Shown piece after piece: positions 56,559 to 64,000 of a DNA stretch of 64,000 nucleotides. Each line of letters begins with the position of its first letter. Position 1 is the first letter of the stretch. The DNA lies in the NCBI RefSeq assembly GCF_037176765.1, contig NC_090023.1:25059366-25123365 (forward strand), written 5' to 3'. This DNA comes from Anolis sagrei (Eukaryota; Chordata; Lepidosauria; Squamata; Anolidae). Below the pieces are notes generated by a model. The model did no database searches. It had not been told where the DNA came from and saw only the letters and a list, made by a program, of their open reading frames with translations. A program made the translations under genes and the position numbers.

Positions 56559-56791
56559 GGGTTGTGTGTTTTTCGGGCTGTATGGCCATGTTCCAGAAGC
56601 ATTCTCTTCTGATGTTTCACCTGTATCTATGGCAGGCATCCTCAGAGGTTGTGAGGTGACCTCACAACCTCTGCGGATGCCTGCCATAGATGCAGGTGAA
56701 ACGTCAGGAGAGAATGCTTCTGGAACATGGCCACACAGCCTGGAAAACACACAGCAGCCCAGTGATTCCAGCCATGAAAGCCTTTGACAAC
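56559..56791. mobile_element. Large foldback retroelement with 14-bp target duplication
   Basis: The left arm has TTTCGGGCTGTATGGCCATG, TTCCAGAAGCATTCTCTTCT and ATGGCAGGCATCCTCAGAGG; the right arm has its inverse, GATGCCTGCCATAGATGCAG, GAGAATGCTTCTGGAACATG and GCCACACAGCCTGGAAAAC. ACATTGCTATTGAT flanks it at 56545-56558 and 56792-56805. The long duplication excludes hAT and Tc1. A Penelope-like or other retroposed end is possible; class not settled. Confidence 0.75.
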
Positions 56792-56805
56792 ACATTGCTA
56801 TTGAT

Positions 56806-57598
56806 CTCCCCGCAAAAAGTGTTCTAGCAAAATATACTTATGGAAGTTGGTTTAAAAAAAAAAGCTCAAATAAATATCCATTTGCAACAGCAGACCAGGT
56901 TCACATTATTTTTCAACAATCCCTGCTGCATTGTAGCATGAATGGCTCCTTAAGAAGTGGAACAACAAGTTCCTTGAATGGAGGTCAATGGAATTTTGCT
57001 TTTAAGATATATAGGAGCCACTTATTCATTTCCTTCCTAGCAGCTTTGCTCTTGTGTACTTTGTGCTTGAAAACTTGCTAAATCTTCCTCCTCCACCACC
57101 TCCTTTTAATGGCTGGGCTGTACTCGGCTTAGTAAAGTGTTTATCGTTTCCCATGACATCCAGACAATTTCCTTTTAAAATAAACATTGGAATATAAGAT
57201 TGTCTGGTGGAACTGAATGAAAACTGACGTCTCGATTAACTCCTTTTGAGTCAGCCAAGCATTTGCTCATTCCTTTGAAATGGCTGCAGTTCATCAACTT
57301 GTAAGAAGATGACAGTGTCTTATGATAGAGCAAGATGTTTGATTTTAAGAGGAGATGGTGGTATGGGTCATAGGTACATGGATGATTATTTTAAAGGGAT
57401 TGGGATATGAGGCAAAGAAAATGAGATTTTATTTTTAGATCCTCTGCATCTGCCAAAGCTTTGCTTCTGTTCTCATTGAATCATACCATACTTTAGGTAC
57501 TAACTGAGATTCTACATCATAGTCAATGCTGTGCCATTTTAAATCCATATCTATTAACTTCATTACATGAAATGGTGAAAACAGCACATATTTGGTAA
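56806..57598. other. Intergenic unique sequence
   Basis: No repeat recognised. Composition is more balanced than the surroundings (for example TTTATCGTTTCCCATGACAT, GACGTCTCGATTAACTCC). Could hold conserved non-coding DNA; this cannot be tested here. Confidence 0.4.
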
Positions 57599-58209
57599 TC
57601 TATATAAATAAAAATGTAATGTTCGTTTGTGGGATTAACATAACTCAAAAACCAGTGGATGAATTGACATGAAATTTGGACACAAGACACCTATCAGGCC
57701 AACGAGTGACCATCACTCATAAAACACAGAAAAACACTTAAAAAGCAAAAAAAAAAAGGCAAAAAGGCGCTACAGCGCATGCGCAAAATGACTTCCGCTG
57801 ACAATCAAAACACACAATAGCATATCCACACTCTTCTGGACCACAACTCCCAGCATCCCCTGGACCAGACCCTTTAGGAGAGGAGGATGATCCAAATGCA
57901 CTGCTTCCAAGCTGCAAGCTTTCTTCTCCTTGGATTTCTTTGAGAGAAATCCCTTCATATTTCCAATTTCCTATTCCTAGACTGCAGCTCCCAGCAATCC
58001 TCCAGATAGATTAGATAGAGCTAGATAGGTAGGTAGATAGATCAATCAGGAGGACTGCTGGGAGTTGCAGTCCAAGAATGGGTAGAGAAGGAAGGGGAGA
58101 AAGGGGAAGGGAAAGAAACGGGGGGGAAGCAAGGGAAGAGGAAGAGAAGGAAGGAGAGAAGGAAAGAAAAAAGGGAAGGAAGGAAGGAGGGAGGGTGGGA
58201 AGGAAGAAG

Positions 58210-58240
<31 letters not shown>

Positions 58241-58279
58241 GGAAGGTTGGTCACAGCAACGCTTGGCGGGTACAGCTAG
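57599..58279 (+). mobile_element. Non-autonomous Helitron
   Basis: Starts TCTATATAAATAAAAATGTA after an A, continues TGGGATTAACATAACTCAAA and ACCTATCAGGCCAACGAGTG, and ends CAACGCTTGGCGGGTACAGC then TAG, followed by T. TC start, CTAG end, a small GC-rich hairpin before it, A/T target site and no duplication fit a Helitron. Inside are two CAACTCCCAG-type pieces and a GGAA/GAAA tract at 58080-58245. No Rep/helicase frame, so it depends on another copy. Confidence 0.8.
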
Positions 58280-58449
58280 TAGATCATACAACATCAAGCA
58301 ATACCTGCTGCCAATCTTTCACCTTCCCATTATGAAGCTATCATGGGCCACTAATGGACAAAGTCTGTTAATTGCCCTAGATTGCACGAGGGTCTTGACT
58401 CTTACCTCATGTGGTGAGTCCAAGCACTTTGGTGGCAGCATCCTCCATC

Positions 58450-58450
<1 letters not shown>

Positions 58451-58494
<44 letters not shown>
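58451..58494. repeat. (AAT)n microsatellite
   Basis: An uninterrupted run of AAT/ATA triplets; the poly-Asn reading is an artefact. Confidence 0.95.
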
Positions 58495-58496
<2 letters not shown>

Positions 58497-59086
58497 AAAA
58501 GAGAAGTGGCACAGCAGGAAGGCAGAGCTAAGCTACCCATCCAGAAGTTTGGCTTTACACCAGGCATGTACATCTTGCGGCCCTCTGAGTATTTTGGACT
58601 CCAACTCCTAGAACCTTAAACAGCTTGTCTAATAGTGAGGAAACACCTGGAGGGTCACCGACTCTGTAGGCCTGCTTTACACAGACAGGGCATTGCAATT
58701 GTGAAACACCAGCCACCGTATAATATCTCCTGCAATCACAATGGGAGGTAGCACTATTCCATAATCATGGGAACACCATGAAATCAAGGCAACAAGAGGC
58801 TTGCCTGCCATAAGATCTTATGTTGCAGGAATGCCACTGAAGTCTGTTAGTAAATTGCAAAGGTGCACATCTGGACCAGAGCAAAAATGCTCTGTTATGC
58901 AATGGGCACTTCAAATGTTAATTGAACATGTCCAAGGTGCATTGTGCCCTTTAATGCATATTGGATATTCCTCTTATGCTCAAGTACCTCCTAGCTATGA
59001 ATACATATGTCCAAAGCACAATGGCAGTCATTAGAAGCAGTAGTACCATAGTAGCAAGAAGAGTTCTAAGTATTTTATTTAGGCAA
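58495..59086. other. Intergenic with a decayed foldback
   Basis: At 58570-58665, GGCCCTCTGAGTATTTTGGA, CTCCAACTCCTAGAACCTTA and AACACCTGGAGGGTCACC are arms of the GGACTCCAACTC family. The rest is unrecognised. Confidence 0.5.
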
Positions 59087-59215
59087 GAGCCAGCATGGTG
59101 TAGCAGTTTGAGCATTGGACTACAACTCTGAAGAAGGGTTCAATTCAATGCATGGCCATGGAAACCTACTAGCTAACCTTGGGTGAGCCCACACACTATC
59201 AGCCCCAGAAAACCC
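59087..59215 (+). mobile_element. Sauria-type SINE, 5' part
   Basis: GAGCCAGCATGGTGTAGCAG, TTTGAGCATTGGACTACAAC, AAGGGTTCAATTCAATGCAT, GGCCATGGAAACCTACTAGC. The tRNA-like head and start of the body are present; the BovB-like tail is missing. Confidence 0.8.
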
Positions 59216-60199
59216 TTTTTTAATGTAGTGTTATTGAAAAATTGACCACCTTCTGATTAAACACAAAGTAACATAAAATAAATATGAATGTATTTTAATT
59301 TTTAATTTTTCAAGTTTTGCAATTCCAAAGTGCTGCTCCGCTTCAATTGCGGAGAAGCCAGGCCAACTATATCTTCTCCTGTAGATGGAATCCTTTTTTA
59401 TGTAATTATATACTGTATAAGATGGAATCAAAAATTTAAAAGTGTAAATCTGTCTTATTTAATCCCCTGCCTGGGGACAGGAAACGGCTAAGCTAGATAA
59501 TGTATGCATGTCTGAAGTCCAAGCTGCATTGATGAGATTTCCTTTGGGTATATGTAAACTGCAACTCCATTCCATTGTAACAACCTTCCCCATGCATAAA
59601 CCATTCATAAATCTGCTGGGAAACTCCCTAGCCTTCATTGATGGCATCATAGCAGACCTGCCGTGGGCAAAATCAGCCTTTGTTTCACCAGATAACTTCA
59701 ATCGAGCTTATTGTTTTTCCCAGATCATATCTTTGCATTTACCATGACTGAACATTTAAGTCAGTCATGGAGATTTTTCATTGACATTACCTTTTTCATA
59801 CCTTGACTCACACTCACACGCTTCACAGGGGCAGATCTCTGAACAGACTTGGACTTTAAATCTACCAACTACAGCTGTTCCTTTTTCCCACTATGAGGGG
59901 GACCTCCTTCAGCCGGTCATATCGTGAGGGTTCCCTGGCCAACAGGAGCCTTGATCGAATCCAGACAGGCTTTTCAGCCAATCTGGGGAAGGCACAAAAT
60001 AGATTACTTTTCTGTTAACTTTATGCCAGTTCCTTTTGAGTGGAGATTCTTTACTGACATTCTATTTGGCCAGATTGAATGAACTTCAATCTGTTCGTTG
60101 CCTTCAAACCTAGTTTGTGTTTTGAATCTGGTACATTGAAAATAGCAAAGTGTGCCAGGCTCGAACCCGCTTTTTGTGATTAGCTGAAATCACTCATCA
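59216..60199. other. Intergenic, no gene
   Basis: No element recognised; open frames near 59.46-59.75 kb overlap on both strands and have no support. Confidence 0.45.
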
Positions 60200-60257
60200 G
60201 TAGGATTGCCTTAGTTGTACCATATGTCTGAAACAACTTGTAGGTACAAAACAACAA
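60200..60257 (+). mobile_element. Sauria SINE tail fragment
   Basis: GTAGGATTGCCTTAGTTGTA, CCATATGTCTGAAACAACTT, GTAGGTACAAAACAACAA resemble the CATAAGTC-GAAAC-ACTTG tail of Sauria SINEs. Confidence 0.5.
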
Positions 60258-61850
60258 ATCTTAGTGTCTTCGTTGTATATTGTAAGCCACTTCAAGAGTA
60301 ATTGTATTAAAGGGAGTCACACATAGTTAAGTATGACTCTTATCAAAGTGGCTGGCAAAATTAAAATGCAGATACTAGTTATATCCAGCCCCTATTACTG
60401 AAGGTGTTACTACTATTATATAAAGAAAGATGATCCAATGAGATTAGAAATGATGTAGCAGATACCAATGAATAAAATATATTCTGGGAGTTGTGATACA
60501 AAAACAGAAACATTTTCAATCCAATCCATGTCTTCTAACCAGCTTTTCTTTCTGAGGTGAGATTCTAATATCTTTTCCATTCTTTTTTATTTCCTTTAAA
60601 TATATTCCTCATCTCCAAGGGTTTTGTATTCAGAAGATTAAGGGATATTTTGTTTTGCTGATTCTTCTCATTGTCTGTGGTCACATTTTGCAAATACCTT
60701 GGATACACATGGCAAAAGCTTACTGTGCCTTTTGTTAGCTGAGAGAATTATTCTGGAAAATCTGGGGAAATGTAAGTCTTTGTGTAAACTGGAAAATAAT
60801 GGGAGGAGGCAGGCAATTGCTTTTGTGGCATGGTACAACTTCTATATAGCTGGATTAACTTCACTAAGCAGTTGTTTGTGAATGGGAATGAATGCAGTCA
60901 ACATTGGAATAAACTTGGCAGGTGCATGAACAATTTATGATCATGAATAAGGGAGCCTAGATAAAGCTATTTAATACAATCCATAGGAACAGCTATGTTT
61001 AAAGTGGTGATACATCATAGAAGCATTATAGTTTGTTATGGCATAAGCTAATGTAGGAAGAAAGCTACAACCTTCAGATGTATTAGATGCAACAACTGAA
61101 GCACATGTTACAGAGCATCCCACCATTATGTTACATAACCTCTGATATGTGTGCGAAATGTTGTCTTCTGCCTGATCTGCCATTGAAGTCTTCAGGTCTT
61201 CAGATTGTGGTTGGTCTGGAACCTCCTCTGAAGCCCCTCCTGGGAGTACATGACTCCGACGGTCATGCCCACTGGGTCACTGGAACACACAAGCCTCCTC
61301 AGCACGACAAGGTGACAATCCATCAAGATCACAAGTTGATAAGATCACAAGTTCAGTCTTAAGGGTGGTCATAAAGAGTAGTTGAGGAGACCAAAGAGAC
61401 CAACAGGTTTGATATACTTGCCAAGATGACCAAGTAAACAAAGTCATAGAGGAAGTTGGGTACAGAACCACTAAACTGTTGTGTGAGTCCATGAAAGCTT
61501 ATGCTATAAATTTGTCCTTTTTCAGTCAGTTGTGCAATATTTCCTTTTATTATTTTATGCAGAAACAAAGTAAAATTACAATGCTATGAATCAGTGTTGC
61601 CAAGTTTTTAAAAATAGCAGTAAGGGACATTTGCCCTTGACATGCATAGTTCATAATCATGGAGTGGCTATGAATATATCTGTGATCTACTTAAATTCCA
61701 AATAAACATATTGATTTCAATTAATCTTTGCATGTATTTCTCTGCAAAAATTAATACATTGACCATATTCATAAACTGCATGATAAACGCATTTCTACCT
61801 TGCTGAAGTATCAGCACTGAAAAAAATCAGGATTTGTTGGTATCTAGTTC
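60258..61850. other. Intergenic, possible LINE remnant
   Basis: At about 61160-61340 a GC-richer stretch (GGAACCTCCTCTGAAGCCCC, GGGAGTACATGACTCCGACG, CTCAGCACGACAAGGTGACA) looks like the non-coding end of an RTE-like LINE. The rest is unrecognised. Confidence 0.4.
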
Positions 61851-61999
61851 AGGGTGCATCTACACTGCAGATTTAATACAATTTGACATCACTTTAAGTG
61901 CCATGGCTCAATCCTATGGAATTGTTGTAGTTCTAGTTTAGTGAGGCACAAATCTTCTTTGGCAGAGAAGGTTAAAGAGCTTATAAAATTATAGTTACC
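61851..61999. mobile_element. Half of a foldback element (GGGTGCATCTACACTG family)
   Basis: Starts GGGTGCATCTACACTGCAGA, continues TTTGACATCACTTTAAGTGC, CATGGCTCAATCCTATGGAA and TCTTTGGCAGAGAAGGTTAA. The second arm is missing. Opposite half at 22421-22562. Confidence 0.6.
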
Positions 62000-62001
62000 A
62001 T

Positions 62002-62870
62002 GTGTAGAGATACGTTTATTATAAAGTGTTATTTATAATGTGTTTGAATCTGTATTTATGTATTACATTGGTTGCCATGGCCTAGCTGTGAGAGATAGGT
62101 TGCCATGGTGACAAGGCAGAAGAGGAGGTGGGCGGAGCTTAAGGAGAAAAAGGTTTGAAAGTGACAGTTAATTTTCAGTCAGGAGGATGAGACCCTGAGA
62201 GGAGGAGCAGAGTCAGATAGGACTCTGGAAAAGTAGTTTAGTCAGGAGGATGAGACCCTGAGAAGAGGGCAGAGTCAGTTAGGGCTCTGTGGTGTGAAGC
62301 AGTATAGATTCAGTTAGTTTTAGTGTTTGTGAATATTTCTTCAGCAAGGGAGCTGAAGGGAAACCTCGTTAGATTGCTTGAGTTAAAAAGAATCTAACAG
62401 AGGGGGTTTTAGGATTGCCAGTAGTGTAAGACTGGAGATCAGTGGTTTGATCCGGTATAGGACAAACAGTGAGAATATTCACCACAAGGAACACTGAAAT
62501 AATAAAGCACTTCACTGTAGAAGGAGTTTATAAGATTGTAACATCTAAAGCCTGAATGTATCTCAACCAAGCCATATTGTAACCATCAAGCATATGCCAA
62601 GCTCAACATCTCAATATTGCAACAATTATGCTTTGTTAATAATAAACTTGTTCTCTTTGTATTTTAAACCTGCCTCCTCCATTGATTTTATGTTCGGTGC
62701 ATTCCACTCTACCAAAGTTACCTCACAACGCAAATAGGGATAAACAGAGACTTTAAGACCAGCGTCTCTAAACATATTGGTGGCAGTTTAATTTAATAGC
62801 AGTCTAGGAACTTCCTTACATTTTTGGTGATCCCATTTGGTGGGATTAACACCACGTCTTTACATTTTAT
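62002..62870 (+). mobile_element. Possible LTR-type fossil (solo LTR-like)
   Basis: Compact GC-mixed region with a TGT start after the foldback, an internal tandem duplication of about 63 bases (AGTCAGGAGGATGAGACCCT at 62177 and 62239), a polyadenylation-like AATAAACTTGTTCTCTTTGT near 62641 and several TTGGTGG-type motifs near its end (62777-62877). No coding part is seen, so it would be a remnant. The LTR assignment rests on layout only. Confidence 0.3.
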
Positions 62871-64000
62871 TGGTGGCATTGATACTTCTTTACACCATGT
62901 TTTAATAGCAGTGACCCATACCTGTTAAACTGATGACAAAGTACATTAACTCTATTATGTAAATGCACCCTTAATCTATATAAAAGAAAAAGCTTTCTTA
63001 TCCTCAATAAGGAATGTCTCTTAAAATAACGATCACATTCCAGATCAATAGATGACAAGCTTTCTAGTCTTCAAACAAGGGGCATCCTTTACAATAAGGG
63101 ATGCCTGTCAACTATAGTGTGAATACCACAACTACTGTTAACTATATTACTCTTATTATTTTTCTGACAGCCTTCTAATCTTCAACACCTATATGGAAAA
63201 CTGTTAAAATGTTGTCCAGGCAGTTGATTTATCTATTGAATTTGGTGGACAGAAAAGGGTAATAACTCTATTTCAGGGCAGCTTTGAATAATTTATGCAA
63301 ATTTGAAAATTTCTTCATATTTTGGAGAGAAAAAAGACTTGTTTTTTTTTCCTCCCATGCATGTACAAGTGAAACGGATGGATTTTCCCACCCCTAATGT
63401 GAAAGGCAGAGAAACTCTTGCAGATCAGGGAAACGGGGCTTAGGGCTCTAGAGAGAACAGTAATGATCTCCCATCAAATGAATTTCCCATGCCTTCAGCC
63501 TGCACAACCGAGTTTGTATACTGTCTCCAAGGAAAACTCAGCTGCTTGGCTGACTTTGAAATTCTTTGGGGAGGGGAGGTGTTAAGGGGGAGATGATGAC
63601 AGAAAACGGGCTAGCTCTGAGCTAATGCTCTGTCTCCAGAGGAAAGCAGAGGTCATCAGTAATCTTTATAAGTTTAGTGCTTTTGTTTACCCTGGAAAAT
63701 AGCCTTGGAAAGGGGGCCTGACTGTCTCTCATTCATTGTCTTGGCCGCAGAGCAACAAAGCTGCAGATGAGGTTATTATATGTTGAAGGGCCATGGGACT
63801 GGCAAATGACAGGAAATGTTAAATCAGGAGGGGAAAATGTTTTTCGACCAAACTTTCAAGGGCAAAATTCATGTCAGTCAGGTAGATGTGAAGACTGACA
63901 ACAGTGAGAAGCAGTAAGGCACAGTCATGATTCCCTTTCAATGTGCTCAGGTTTTTTTTTCTCTCTCTCTAGTATGGCTTTGTTAATCTCATTGTCTGCT
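62871..64000. other. Intergenic unique sequence, nothing recognised
   Basis: No gene or repeat recognised. 63340-63800 is richer in GC and free of repeats (GAAACGGATGGATTTTCCCA, CACAACCGAGTTTGTATACT). Confidence 0.4.

Noticed and set aside
59087-59130. Functional tRNA gene
   Set aside because: The tRNA-like part is the head of a Sauria-type SINE, followed by SINE body.
47826-64000. GUCY1A2 or another gene downstream of AASDHPPT
   Set aside because: No recognisable exon; all long frames are repeats or unsupported.

Overview
The window is nuclear DNA of a vertebrate, most likely a squamate lizard. Two kinds of evidence point there. First, it carries two spliced protein-coding genes whose translations I recognise as vertebrate KBTBD3 (minus strand) and AASDHPPT (plus strand), in the divergent order known from other vertebrates. 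Second, the repeats are a lizard mixture: BovB (RTE) LINEs, tRNA-derived Sauria-type SINEs with BovB-like tails, L2 and CR1 LINEs, hAT and Tigger foldbacks, a Helitron and a 5S-rRNA-derived SINE. Species cannot be fixed from this; an iguanian is a reasonable guess. There are no bacterial-style operons, CRISPR arrays or RNA genes that I can support.

Layout. 1-9.3 kb: intergenic DNA downstream of KBTBD3, rich in LINE, SINE and hAT debris, with one unidentified coding-like relic near 5.5-5.76 kb. 9.7-13.1 kb: the two coding exons of KBTBD3 (607 codons in all). 13.15-13.5 kb: a Tigger-type element next to the likely KBTBD3 splice acceptor. 16.1-17.15 kb: an L2 copy with a BovB inside it. 17.25-17.9 kb: a CpG-rich segment with CRE, NRF1-like and CCAAT motifs and a strong minus-strand splice donor, probably the shared or KBTBD3-side promoter. 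17.96-20.1 kb: an AT-rich minisatellite whose core is a three-part higher-order repeat with an exact 128-bp period, split by a LINE. 20.7-47.1 kb: six coding exons of AASDHPPT (309 codons, every junction GT/AG and in phase), with introns full of L2, CR1, BovB, SINE and DNA-transposon copies. 47.1-47.8 kb: its likely 3' UTR. 47.8-64 kb: a gene-poor flank holding microsatellites, an RTE-like LINE, a 5S-derived SINE, a large foldback retroelement, a Helitron and a possible LTR fossil.

The genes do different jobs. KBTBD3 is a BTB-BACK-Kelch protein, by family a likely CUL3 ubiquitin-ligase adaptor. AASDHPPT is the cytosolic 4'-phosphopantetheinyl transferase that activates carrier-protein domains. 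Their only visible link is the shared upstream region. I found no convincing new biological system. The best leads are the 128-bp higher-order minisatellite between promoter and AASDHPPT start exon, a pair of SINEs sharing a body but carrying different LINE tails, a poly-G/poly-C hairpin insertion, a 233-bp foldback with a 14-bp target duplication, and the coding-like relic.
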